64,000 nucleotides of DNA, from contig JACIVX010000001.1 of NCBI GenBank assembly GCA_014361295.1, positions 445,924 to 509,923 on the forward strand. The letters run 5' to 3'. Origin of the DNA: Methanomassiliicoccales archaeon (GTDB lineage: Archaea > Thermoplasmatota > Thermoplasmata > Methanomassiliicoccales > JACIVX01). Positions 37,345-45,322 of the stretch are shown here, in pieces; position 1 is the stretch's first letter; every line of letters starts with the position of its first letter. The translations under genes were made by a program, and so were the position numbers. The notes below the pieces were generated by a model. That model searched no databases. It was not told where the DNA came from and worked only from the letters and a program-made list of their open reading frames with translations.

Positions 37345-37597
37345 ACTTCTGGCTTTTTTTAAAAAAATTTATCTTTTTTATTGATATTCTCAGGTGGACA
37401 ACATGCGTGGACTTGCGCAATATTTCATTTGGAGATTCTTACAGCGCATAACGAATTTCACTATGGATTTTGGAGTGTTCGAAAAATGCAGGATTGAGTT
37501 GGCAATTGAAATGGTGGAATTCGACAGATCTTGGCAATTTAACCCCTGAAATTGAAGGTCCTCGTTAAGACCTACAGCCGTGACTAATTCATATTGT

Positions 37598-37891
37598 TCA
37601 TTCACTTGCCCAATTCCTGAGTTTCTCGATTGTAACCTTTCCGCATAGCGCCTTACCGGTCTTCTCATTGTAAAAAGCCGGAACCCCCAAATCTCCGCCA
37701 CAGGCTTTCGAAATGACTTCGCTGTATCGCCTCATCAACTGCGCATTCTCCTCGTTGTGCCACACTTCCAGCTCCACAATCTCAACACCGAGTTCTTCCT
37801 TCAAAAGATTGACCAAAGACCTTACTGCGCGGCAGTGAGGGCACTCCCGGCCGTAAAACCATATCAGCCGGCCACTTGCTTGATTTGTCAT
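37598..37891 (-). CDS. Thioredoxin/glutaredoxin-like protein
   Basis: 97 residues. The N-terminal LIWFYGRECPHCRAVRSLV carries the CPHC redox motif, and GVPAFYNEKTGKALCG contains the cis-Pro. The length suits a minimal thioredoxin fold. ATG at 37891 follows GAGGAGGT at ideal spacing and lies just after the FTR gene. As the last gene of a rubredoxin-like/FTR/thioredoxin-like set it is the likely acceptor of electrons from the FTR. Confidence 0.85.
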   Translation of the reverse strand: MTNQASGRLIWFYGRECPHCRAVRSLVNLLKEELGVEIVELEVWHNEENAQLMRRYSEVISKACGGDLGVPAFYNEKTGKALCGKVTIEKLRNWASE

Positions 37892-37897
37892 GACAAT

Positions 37898-38101
37898 CTA
37901 CCTCCTCATAAACAGCCCGCACCAGCACTCGCCGTCTTCCTTCCAGCGTTCCTGGGACTTGAAATTGCACGGGCAAATGAGTTTCAAATCGGCGTCAGCG
38001 CGCCCTGTTGTGATCCTGCAGGGACAGTACTTGAATCCGTATTTTCTCATGTTTTCGAGTTCGCCTCTAGCCAGAAGAATTACGTCTTCAGTTTTTTTCA
38101 C
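37898..38101 (-). CDS. Ferredoxin:thioredoxin reductase catalytic subunit
   Basis: About 67 residues. The FTR beta pattern is complete: YGFKYCPCRITTG, CPCNFKSQE, and GECWCGLF; four Cys hold the 4Fe-4S cluster and two form the active disulphide. It transfers electrons from ferredoxin to thioredoxin-like proteins. I chose GTG at 38101 (AGGA upstream), which overlaps the end of the rubredoxin-like gene by 14 bp; a start at 38158 would give 86 residues but a larger overlap. Shorter before the first Cys pair than usual. Confidence 0.85.
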   Translation of the reverse strand: MKKTEDVILLARGELENMRKYGFKYCPCRITTGRADADLKLICPCNFKSQERWKEDGECWCGLFMRR

Positions 38102-38333
38102 TGACTTTGAAATCCTGGCCTTCGGCAAATCTGGACCAAACGGCGACAAGATCATCAACGGTATCGAATTTTCTATGAGACTCGTTGATGATTCCGATCG
38201 CCTCGGCAGTGTCTATTTCGCAAAACGCGTTCTTTGCCTTGCAGGTGGGGCAGATTTCCGGCGGTTTCAAGCCATAATGAACATCGTTGCAGATGTAACA
38301 GCGCCAAAGTTTCTTCTCTATCATTTTGATCAT
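38088..38333 (-). CDS. Rubredoxin/rubrerythrin-like iron protein
   Basis: 81 residues. LWRCYICNDVHYGLKPPEICPTC forms a rubredoxin-type Fe(SCys)4 site; the C-terminal helix has a hydrophobic pattern (VDDLVAVWSRF) of unknown use. First gene of the redox operon with FTR and the thioredoxin-like protein. A TATA box lies about 25 bp before the ATG at 38333, so a leaderless mRNA is likely. It may deliver electrons or act in oxygen protection; not determined. Confidence 0.8.
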   Translation of the reverse strand: MIKMIEKKLWRCYICNDVHYGLKPPEICPTCKAKNAFCEIDTAEAIGIINESHRKFDTVDDLVAVWSRFAEGQDFKVSEKN

Positions 38334-38469
38334 GTGACAATACGAATCGAGACTCTTATAAAGTAATTGAATGCCACTTAGGCGAGGATTTTTGATATGG
38401 ATCGATTTAAATTATCCAGATTTCGAAGCAACCGCAAAATTAATAAACCCCGTTTCCTACTTCCCCCTT

Positions 38470-38694
38470 ATGCCTGAGGGACTTTCACCAAATGCAGAAA
38501 AGGTCTTTAAGGTCATGAAAGACGCCGGTATCATCGGCGAAGAGAAGATGACTGACGCCCAGAGGATTACGAATATGTCGAAGTTGCCGAAGGCGCAATG
38601 CCTGGCAGCCCTTCAAGAACTTGAAAAGAAGGGATACGTGAAACGAAGAGCTAGAGAAAAATCCGCCGGCTATTTTCTGATAAAGACCCAATAG
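38470..38694 (+). CDS. Small winged-helix protein
   Basis: 74 residues: ANAEKVFKVMKDAG-like start (SPNAEKVFKVMKDAGII), a recognition-helix region (MSKLPKAQCLAALQELEKKGYVKRR) and a wing (KSAGYFLI). This is a minimal winged-helix DNA-binding domain. The frame is open up to 38371, but a TATA-like aattaataa near 38440 would place the transcript start at the ATG 38470, so I use that. Divergent from the redox operon with about 135 bp between, so it could regulate it (inference). Confidence 0.65.
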   Translation: MPEGLSPNAEKVFKVMKDAGIIGEEKMTDAQRITNMSKLPKAQCLAALQELEKKGYVKRRAREKSAGYFLIKTQ

Positions 38695-38718
38695 ATCGGT
38701 ACAATATAAGAAACCGGT

Positions 38719-38964
38719 CTAGAACTCAAAGGAATACAAAGTCAATCTTTTTCCATGGTTTTTTCGGTGATTTTTATTTGACAGAATTCTTGAGAAATTC
38801 TCTCGTTTTTTAAACATCTGCTCATACTCTTTCCCATTTGTCGCGAGATCTGCCGAAAAAACACCACTTTCAAAAATCTCATTTATCAAAGCATATTTGT
38901 CGCGATGATAACACTTCGGGAGTCTTGACGTAAAAAGAAATCCAGGTATGGAAGTGTAATCCAC
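38719..38964 (-). CDS. Doubtful hypothetical protein
   Basis: An 81-codon open frame with a GTG start and no clear ribosome binding site. The sequence (DYTSIPGFLFTSRLPKCYHR.., FESGVFSADLATNGKEYEQM) has no domain I recognise and ends in a basic, low-complexity tail. It occupies most of an otherwise empty 443-bp region between 38695 and 39137. It may be spurious. Confidence 0.3.
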   Translation of the reverse strand: MDYTSIPGFLFTSRLPKCYHRDKYALINEIFESGVFSADLATNGKEYEQMFKKRENFSRILSNKNHRKNHGKRLTLYSFEF

Positions 38965-39137
38965 TTAACTATGACCTTCGTGAGATCTCAAGAAAAACTA
39001 GGGAGATTCCGTCACATCAATTACTAAGGAGGATACTTTTCCAAAAAATTCTAATCGGATCAATCATTTATCCAGTTACCTTGTAAAATAATTCCGCTTC
39101 AAAATCCTTAAAATACGTTTCGCCCTATCTATGGGCA

Positions 39138-39740
39138 ATGGAGTTATCGGATATCGTTTACGCTTCAACCCTTCTGTTCTTCATCTTCGATCCCTTTGCA
39201 AGCCTCCCGATATTCATCAGCCTGACAAAGAATTTCAGCGAGGAGGATAAGATCAGGAGTGCGAATAAGGCTGTTCTGGTCGCTGGCATTCTTTTCGTCG
39301 TTTTCGTCCTTGTTGGACGGGAGCTTCTATCATTTTTCGGTGTTACAACATCTGGCTTCAGAATTGCCGGTGGACTCGTATTGCTCCTCATGTCCCTTGA
39401 GATCATCTTTGGCGTCAATCTCACGAGAACGAGTGATCAGAACGTTGCGTGGGTCATTATTGCCACACCAATTCTCACTGGACCAGGTGTGATCACGACA
39501 GCAATTATCTTGACAACAAACTACGGTTATCTTGTGCCGCTGATTGGCGGGCTCTTCGCACTGGCAATCACATGGATCCTGCTGCATAACGCTGTCATTA
39601 TCACGAGACTTGTCGGAAATAATGTCATCGAAATAACCTCGAAGATCATCGGACTCCTCATTGCTGCCATAGGAATCGAATACATCATGCGTGGGAGCTA
39701 CGAGTTTATTTCCGGTTTGATGCGGTTGGGAATTTTTTGA
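39138..39740 (+). CDS. MarC-family integral membrane protein
   Basis: 200 residues with six membrane helices. Family motifs: FFIFDPFASLPIFISLTKNF in the first helix region, GFRIAGGLVLLLMSLEIIFG, and TPILTGPGVITTAIIL. MarC proteins are widespread and their transport role is unresolved. A TATA-like ccttaaaatacg lies about 27 bp before the ATG. Monocistronic. Confidence 0.9.
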   Translation: MELSDIVYASTLLFFIFDPFASLPIFISLTKNFSEEDKIRSANKAVLVAGILFVVFVLVGRELLSFFGVTTSGFRIAGGLVLLLMSLEIIFGVNLTRTSDQNVAWVIIATPILTGPGVITTAIILTTNYGYLVPLIGGLFALAITWILLHNAVIITRLVGNNVIEITSKIIGLLIAAIGIEYIMRGSYEFISGLMRLGIF

Positions 39741-39913
39741 AAATTACTTCAGAACTTTGAGAAAAGAACCATAGATAGAGGAATTTCAATCGTAACACGA
39801 TCGGCGTATTCATACGATAATTCGTTTTTCATTATCTCTCATCGTTACTTTTGTGTTCATCGAAATTATCAATTGATTGACTGACGCTTACAAGTTTGAA
39901 GCGATGATCCAAA

Positions 39914-40615
39914 ATGCGAGATGAACAATCCTGTTATTGGGACGAATTTTATCGTAAAACAAAAAGAGCATGGAAAGGTCTGACTGAATTGCCAATTCGA
40001 TTAGTAGGAGATGAACGTATTCTGGAGCTAGGCTGCGGCGATGGAAAGACGATGAGTGCTCTCGAAAACTCTGGCAATTACCTCGTTGGTGTAGACTTTT
40101 CCTCAAATGCATTGAAGACTTGTCGAAGAAGGTTTTACATGAGTCAGAAAATTGATTTTCTTCGAGCGGACGTGTCTTTTCTTCCTTTCAGAAACAGATC
40201 ATTCGACATCGTCATTGCATTCCACATATTCGAACATCTAAGAAGTAACGAGAGGTCAATTGTTGTTTCTGAAGTGAAAAGAGTGCTTATCCCAGATGGG
40301 ATACTCCTCCTTCGCGTTTTTTCTGTGGAAGACATGAGGTTTGGTGCTGGTGAAAGGCTTGATGATAGTACATTCATCAAAGGAACAGGGATCATTATTC
40401 ATTACTTCAATGAGGATGAGGTTCTGAGACTTCTTGATGGTATGACGATCAAAAGAATATCGAAAGTTGAAAAAGAAAAAAATTATGGCGGACACCGGGT
40501 CAAGCGTTCATACATTGAGGTGGTTGCGGAAAATCGAGAACCGTCCGATTTTTTCTTATCGACGATGAATAAAAATCTATCCATGAAAGTGATCGCCGAT
40601 TACATTGTTCATTGA
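39914..40615 (+). CDS. SAM-dependent methyltransferase
   Basis: 233 residues of the class I Rossmann type: motif I ILELGCGDGKTMSALE, motif II GVDFSSNALKT, and post-motif FDIVIAFHIFEHL with the PDGILLLRVFS strand. The Trp/Tyr-rich N-terminus (CYWDEFYRKTKRAW) may help bind substrate. Substrate unknown. No operon partner. Confidence 0.85.
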   Translation: MRDEQSCYWDEFYRKTKRAWKGLTELPIRLVGDERILELGCGDGKTMSALENSGNYLVGVDFSSNALKTCRRRFYMSQKIDFLRADVSFLPFRNRSFDIVIAFHIFEHLRSNERSIVVSEVKRVLIPDGILLLRVFSVEDMRFGAGERLDDSTFIKGTGIIIHYFNEDEVLRLLDGMTIKRISKVEKEKNYGGHRVKRSYIEVVAENREPSDFFLSTMNKNLSMKVIADYIVH

Positions 40616-40793
40616 AGTCATCTTAAAAATTGATAAAAAAATCTCGAACGAAACAAGAAAAAGCGCTTTCACCTTTAATTTCTGGCTATGAAATTCTAAA
40701 CTGACTTGTTGGTGTTGTCCGGTACTCAAGTTTGTAGATTCCTGGCACAGAAAGTAAGCTTTTAATATAGCCCCTACAGAATAATTATTAATT

Positions 40794-41072
40794 ATGAATA
40801 TAATAATAGGCGCATGTGGAAATGAATGCGAAAATTGCTTCCACTTCGGTAGCCTCTGCGATGGCTGTTTTAAAGAAATGAGTTCCTCGTTCGCAGATAT
40901 ATGCGAGGCGTACCAGTGTGCAACAGGTAGAGGGATTAAGCAGTGCGCAGAGTGCACGGAATTCGATACCTGCACAAAAGTCCTAGAGAGTAAAGCACTT
41001 TGCCCATTACTGATCGAGAAATTTGCTCGGTGTGAACTATACTGGACAGACGTCCCTGACTTGGCACACTAA
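40794..41072 (+). CDS. DUF3795-like Cys-rich protein
   Basis: 92 residues with eleven Cys: GACGNECENCFHFGSLCDGCF at the N-terminus, then CEAYQCA, KQCAECTEFDTC and CPLLIEKFARCELY. The pattern resembles DUF3795, small proteins thought to bind metal or Fe-S clusters. Start ATG lies about 30 bp behind a TATA-like ttttaatatag, so it is probably leaderless. Confidence 0.75.
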   Translation: MNIIIGACGNECENCFHFGSLCDGCFKEMSSSFADICEAYQCATGRGIKQCAECTEFDTCTKVLESKALCPLLIEKFARCELYWTDVPDLAH

Positions 41073-41499
41073 CCGCCGAGACAGGAATTCTTTTTTGGAT
41101 AACTCTCGCGTACACCTGATGGGGTGCCGATACCGAAAATTTCCGTTTGATCTAGGTACTTGAACGACAAGATCCAGAAAAATATCACCCATTTGCTAAC
41201 TTCTTGGCTTCTTTTGATCAACTGAAATTGCGAAATTGATGAATTCAACAGCGAATTTTTCTTAGATCGAATGGGGGAAATATTCGAAACAGGTGATACG
41301 AATGTTAGGAGTCCGAAGGCAGAATCGGAGACATTTGTCCAAATTGAAAAAAAAGGTTCGTAAAAAATAGGATAAGCCACTGTACGAAATGCAGCAATTT
41401 TCCTGTGCTCTCCCTCCCGCGAATACAAAAATCAAGAAAAAATAACGCCAAATAATAATATAGGGATAATGAAAGGTGATCTTAATAGGGGGTAGAACT
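41073..41499. other. Intergenic region without recognisable feature
   Basis: About 430 bp of AT-rich DNA. Open frames here on the minus strand have no domain, ribosome binding site or sensible composition. A TATA-like ataatataggg near 41455 probably serves the ASCH-like gene. Confidence 0.4.
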
Positions 41500-41505
41500 A
41501 TCGAT

Positions 41506-41874
41506 TTGAATTTTGCGTTCGATATGGAACAGGCGATCCTCGAAGGCATCGAAACCAAAGACGGCCGCAGGGTGTTCAAGCGGTGGATCGCTCGCTATAA
41601 GCCAAAGGGAAGGCCGGGCGACATCTTCGACGTACTTCATCACTGCTTCAGAATCGTCAGGGTGTTCAGGGCGAGGCTGGAGGAGGTTGCGAGGAACTAC
41701 GAGCTCGAGGGGTTCAGGAGCAGGGAAGAGTTTATCGAACAGTGGGAGAAGATTCACCCTCAAAGGGGCTTCAGACCTGATGACATCGTCTGGGTTCACG
41801 AGTTCGAGCCGGAGTACAATGCGAGGATCGAGAGGTTCGGAGGATACATTAAGGGCGATGGGGCACCGCTGTAA
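41506..41874 (+). CDS. ASCH-domain-like protein
   Basis: About 122 residues. FDMEQAILEGIETKDGRRVFKRW, then KPKGRPGDIF, FRIVRVFRARLEEVA, LEGFRSREEFIEQW and DDIVWVHEFEPE follow the ASCH (PUA-like) pattern, a fold linked to RNA or modified-nucleoside binding. The start is unclear: TTG at 41506 is the best standard codon; ATC at 41500, seven bases behind GGGGGT, would fit the spacing better. The gene is much richer in GC than its neighbours, suggesting recent transfer. No partner genes. Confidence 0.6.
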   Translation: MNFAFDMEQAILEGIETKDGRRVFKRWIARYKPKGRPGDIFDVLHHCFRIVRVFRARLEEVARNYELEGFRSREEFIEQWEKIHPQRGFRPDDIVWVHEFEPEYNARIERFGGYIKGDGAPL

Positions 41875-42021
41875 TGCTGCAAGCAACGAGATTGACTTGA
41901 GGTACAGAATTCACAGAATTCTCAAGAATACGGGATCACGAAGATCGAGCTTCTCGCACCATGCTTGCGTCAAATACACTCTTGGAGAATCTCAAAGCCC
42001 TTCTTCATCATCCAAATGGCC

Positions 42022-43278
42022 TCACTTCGATCGCTTCCACCTAACGATCGCGAAAGCAACAGCAATGACGATTGCGATGCCGATGCTTACCCCTAATACA
42101 TACCACTCGAGTCCAACGCCTGAAGCTGGCCCAATTGCAATGAGCCCGCGTTGCCATGTGCCGACATATATCGTCCCGTCTTCGCCGATCGCAGGCGAGT
42201 AGACCCAAGTCTCCAGATCGAGATGCCACTTAACAGTCCCGTTGGGGCTGACGGCAACTAAGCCGGACTGATTTCCAAACAGCACAGTTCCATCCATGCC
42301 TATGACAGGTTGTGTGTAATCCAGTATCCCAGAAGGGATTGCCCAGTTGAGAAATCCGTTCTTGCTCAATGAGTACAGGCATCCATCATCCGATCCGAAG
42401 TATATCGTGCCGTCGGCGGCAATCGCTGCCGTCGTTTTTATTCCTGCCGTGGCTTCGAATACCCATTTAAGGCTACCATTGGTGCCGATTGCGTAGAAAC
42501 GAGCGTTGTCGCATCCAATGTAAATGGTATCTTCAGTCACAACCGGAGAGGAGCTGACGGAGGAGTTCAAGTCAAACTCCCATAAAAGAGTCCCATTGGG
42601 ATTGAAAGCAGCGAGCCTGTACGGACTATCATAAGAAGAATTCACGGCGCCTACAGCGTAGACAATCCCATCGTATCCGATGGCTGGGGAAGAGATTCCA
42701 ACAGGCCCGAATTCGTGCCTCCATGCCAACGTTCCGTTGGGCAGTACGCAATACAGGTAATATTGAGCATCAGGTGGACCGTAATACTGTCCGAAGTAAA
42801 CGCGCCCCTCGTCATCCACCGTTGGTGGACATTTAACTGGTGTAGCAGTCGTGAAATTCCAGACGAACTGTCCGGTGTTGGAAATCGTGACCAGACCATA
42901 CGCCGACCCCACGTGGATGTTTCCTCCTGATCCTATCCCTGGTGACCAGGACCAGCTCGTTGGATATCTATGGATCCAAACTCTCCACTTCAGCTTGCCG
43001 GATGAATCTAGGGCCATTACGCCATCCCCATCACCGGCGTATATCGTGCCGTCTTCTCCGATAGCTGGGGATATCCATCCTACAGAATGTTGAATTTCAC
43101 TTAAGGCGTTCCACTTCACAGAAACCGAGTTTAGATCCAGGCTTACAGGTGCTAGGCCAGTGTGCTGTGCGTTGCCGCCAAGCATCGGCCACGGTCCCCG
43201 ATTAGCCATTGCATGAGCACCCGAAATCGAAGCAAGTATCAGCGCAATGACAGCAATCGTGGCAGACGCAATGAGCAA
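42022..43278 (-). CDS. Secreted, membrane-anchored PQQ-type beta-propeller
   Basis: 418 residues: signal peptide (about 1-25, ending SGAHA), then seven or eight repeats of about 40 residues with the pattern 'P.IG.DGTIY.G..DG.. AL..+G.LKW' (for example SPAIGEDGTIYAGDGDG, TTAAIAADGTIYFGSDDG, SPAIGEDGTIYVGTWQRG), and a C-terminal membrane helix (VLGVSIGIAIVIAVAFAIV) with basic end. Likely displayed on the cell surface. Ligand unknown; no PQQ enzyme residues are evident, so a structural or binding role is more likely. Confidence 0.85.
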   Translation of the reverse strand: MLIASATIAVIALILASISGAHAMANRGPWPMLGGNAQHTGLAPVSLDLNSVSVKWNALSEIQHSVGWISPAIGEDGTIYAGDGDGVMALDSSGKLKWRVWIHRYPTSWSWSPGIGSGGNIHVGSAYGLVTISNTGQFVWNFTTATPVKCPPTVDDEGRVYFGQYYGPPDAQYYLYCVLPNGTLAWRHEFGPVGISSPAIGYDGIVYAVGAVNSSYDSPYRLAAFNPNGTLLWEFDLNSSVSSSPVVTEDTIYIGCDNARFYAIGTNGSLKWVFEATAGIKTTAAIAADGTIYFGSDDGCLYSLSKNGFLNWAIPSGILDYTQPVIGMDGTVLFGNQSGLVAVSPNGTVKWHLDLETWVYSPAIGEDGTIYVGTWQRGLIAIGPASGVGLEWYVLGVSIGIAIVIAVAFAIVRWKRSK

Positions 43279-43576
43279 TAAACTCGATCTGGCCGTAATA
43301 ATTCCTCCAGTGAAATATTAATTACCTTTGAATTAATGGGTTTCTTCAAAAAATAAGGCTTTCTCATCGACGGAATTAAATCATATGCACGCAGACGATA
43401 CTAATGTATCTCAAGTAAATTGAAATTCGCTTGAGTTTAGCGGCGATTAGAAAGCTACTTTCAAGACTGAAAATACAGATTTATGACACGAGTTCTTTTT
43501 CTGATCACAAGAATGACTGGATAGAGGCTAAGAGTGCCCTAAATCGGGCACTTTTTGAAAAAGCCAGTATTGTTAG
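43279..43576. other. Intergenic region, nothing recognised
   Basis: About 300 bp between the propeller gene and tRNA-Ala, including the upstream region of the former (minus strand). No open frame or RNA structure stands out. Confidence 0.4.
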
Positions 43577-43669
43577 TGGACCGAGTGGGATTTGAACCCA
43601 CGGCCTCCGCCTTGCGAAGGCGGCGATCTTTAGTGGCGCGCGAACGCACATCCACTGATCTATCGGCCC
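43577..43669 (-). tRNA. tRNA-Ala(CGC) with a 21-nt D-loop intron
   Basis: Minus-strand cloverleaf: acceptor GGGCCGA/UCGGUCC, D-stem GAUC/GAUC, anticodon stem CCGCC/GGCGG with loop UUCGCAA (anticodon CGC), T-arm GUGGG/CCCAC, discriminator A; CCA is not encoded. The D-loop holds extra sequence at 43630-43650. The flanks form a strict bulge-helix-bulge: 3-nt bulge GAU, 4-bp helix AGUG/CACU, 3-nt bulge AAA, with D-stem pairs outside and a GUGCG-UUCG-CGCGC hairpin inside. Cutting after the second bulge base leaves a normal D-loop (AGUGGAA) and a 72-nt tRNA. Confidence 0.93.
43630..43650 (-). other. tRNA intron with bulge-helix-bulge
   Basis: A 21-nt intron placed at about tRNA position 20/21, not the common 37/38. 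It contains a 5-bp hairpin closed by UUCG and one strand of the central 4-bp helix, the substrate recognised by archaeal splicing endonuclease EndA. Confidence 0.85.
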
Positions 43670-43762
43670 AGGCACCGATAATGAGATTGGAGATTTAATC
43701 CTTTTCCCGTTGAAAAATTAGACAAAACAACCAGTGTCAACATCGATCGATCCTTTTGTTTT

Positions 43763-45136
43763 TCAAATCGTCTTCCCCAATAGTTCCTCAGCCCTCCTGA
43801 CCACTTCATCGACAATCTCAGGCGCTTTTCCGAGATAATTCTCCGGTGCCATGACCCAATCAAGATCTTTCTCACTCATAACCGACATGATTTCCTTCGA
43901 ATTGAGAAGGACCTCTTTCAGATTCACGCCTTTTTCATCCGCCTCTAAACTGCACTTTCTGACCAAAGCATGCGCTTCCTGACGTCCCATGCCACGCCGG
44001 ACAAGCTCGATCATCACCGCTTCGGCCATGATAAGTCCATTTCCCCTTTCAAGATTCTCGCGCATCTTATCCTCTCTAACAGAAAGATTTGAAAAGACGT
44101 CGATCGTCTTTGTCAAGATGTCATCGGTGAGAACGAGGACGTGCGGTAGAATGAATCTCTCGGCACTTGAGTTCGTCAGATCTCTCTCATGCCAGAGAAC
44201 CATATTTTCAAGCGCAGGCATGACAAAAGATCTGACAATCCTTGCCAAACCGCAGATGTTTTCCGATGTCACTGGATTCTTCTTCTGGGCCATTGTCGAA
44301 CTGCCCACCTGTTTCGTGACATCGAATGCCTCGGAGACCTCCTGGATTTCCGAACGCTGCAAATTCCTCACTTCAGTTGCATAGCGTTCACAGGAAGTAC
44401 AGATCTGAGCCATGAGACAGATCAGCTCAGCATACCGGTCCCTGCAAACAATTTGGGTCGCCGCGTCTTCAGCCTTCAAACCAAGTTCTTCCATGACTTT
44501 TCGCTGAATTTCGAGGAACTTCGGACCGAGAGCGGCGCCCGTTCCAACCGCACCGGACATCTTTCCAACGCAAACCCTCTTTTTGATTTCTTCCAGGCGT
44601 TCGTGGTGTCTCATCATTTCAGCCGTATAACCAGCAATCTTGAAGCCAAATGTCATCGGTATAGCGAACTGACCATGAGTTCTTCCGACCATAACAGTCG
44701 TTCGATGTTTCTTCGCGAGTCTGGCAAAAACTTCGATAAGGTCAGTGATGTCACGACTAATGATCTCGAGTGCTTCTTTTATTTGAATTGCAGTGGACGT
44801 ATCAATAATATCATTCGACGTAGCACCAAGATGTACGTATTTTCCGGCTTCTCCGCATTTCTCAGCAAGCGCTTTGACCATTGCCATGATGTCATGTTTC
44901 GTCTCTTCCTCAATCTCTTTAACCCGCTCCACCGTTACAAATTCGAGTGTCGCTTTCGACGAAATCATCCTTGCGGCAGAGTCCGGAATATTCCCGACAG
45001 AAGCGTGTGCTCTGGCAAGAGCCGCCTCAACTAGCAATTGCGTTTTGAGCTTGTTCTCTTCGCTGAAGATTGCCTTTATCTTCGGACGTCCATAACGGTA
45101 GTCAAGAGGGCAAAGAAGCATTTGCTCATTCCTCAC
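43763..45136 (-). CDS. purB: Adenylosuccinate lyase
   Basis: 457 residues of the fumarase/aspartase superfamily. Signature SSTMAQKKNPVTSENICGLARI with the catalytic Ser loop, plus RTHGQFAIPMTFGFKI (His) and HLGATSNDIIDTSTA. It acts twice in purine synthesis, releasing fumarate from SAICAR and from adenylosuccinate. The usual Pro in SSxMPxKxNP is Ala here. Single gene. Confidence 0.96.
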   Translation of the reverse strand: MRNEQMLLCPLDYRYGRPKIKAIFSEENKLKTQLLVEAALARAHASVGNIPDSAARMISSKATLEFVTVERVKEIEEETKHDIMAMVKALAEKCGEAGKYVHLGATSNDIIDTSTAIQIKEALEIISRDITDLIEVFARLAKKHRTTVMVGRTHGQFAIPMTFGFKIAGYTAEMMRHHERLEEIKKRVCVGKMSGAVGTGAALGPKFLEIQRKVMEELGLKAEDAATQIVCRDRYAELICLMAQICTSCERYATEVRNLQRSEIQEVSEAFDVTKQVGSSTMAQKKNPVTSENICGLARIVRSFVMPALENMVLWHERDLTNSSAERFILPHVLVLTDDILTKTIDVFSNLSVREDKMRENLERGNGLIMAEAVMIELVRRGMGRQEAHALVRKCSLEADEKGVNLKEVLLNSKEIMSVMSEKDLDWVMAPENYLGKAPEIVDEVVRRAEELLGKTI

Positions 45137-45322
45137 TTTAAATGAATCATTGATCCCATCATCCTAGCAATCTCGTTTGACATGAATAGATGATATCCAA
45201 ATCCATCAGTGTAACAATCACCTAATGACATTGAATGATCACTATACAAATATTATTGTTCCATCTTCTATCGATTAATCGCGTGAAAGCATTATCGTGA
45301 AGGTTATACGATCTCTCAAATA

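Noticed and set aside
41069-41428. 119-codon minus-strand frame in the gap before the ASCH-like gene
   Set aside because: Composition is random-like, without ribosome binding site or domain.
44189-45034. 281-codon open frame opposite purB
   Set aside because: Antisense to a well-supported adenylosuccinate lyase; no domain and no ribosome binding site.
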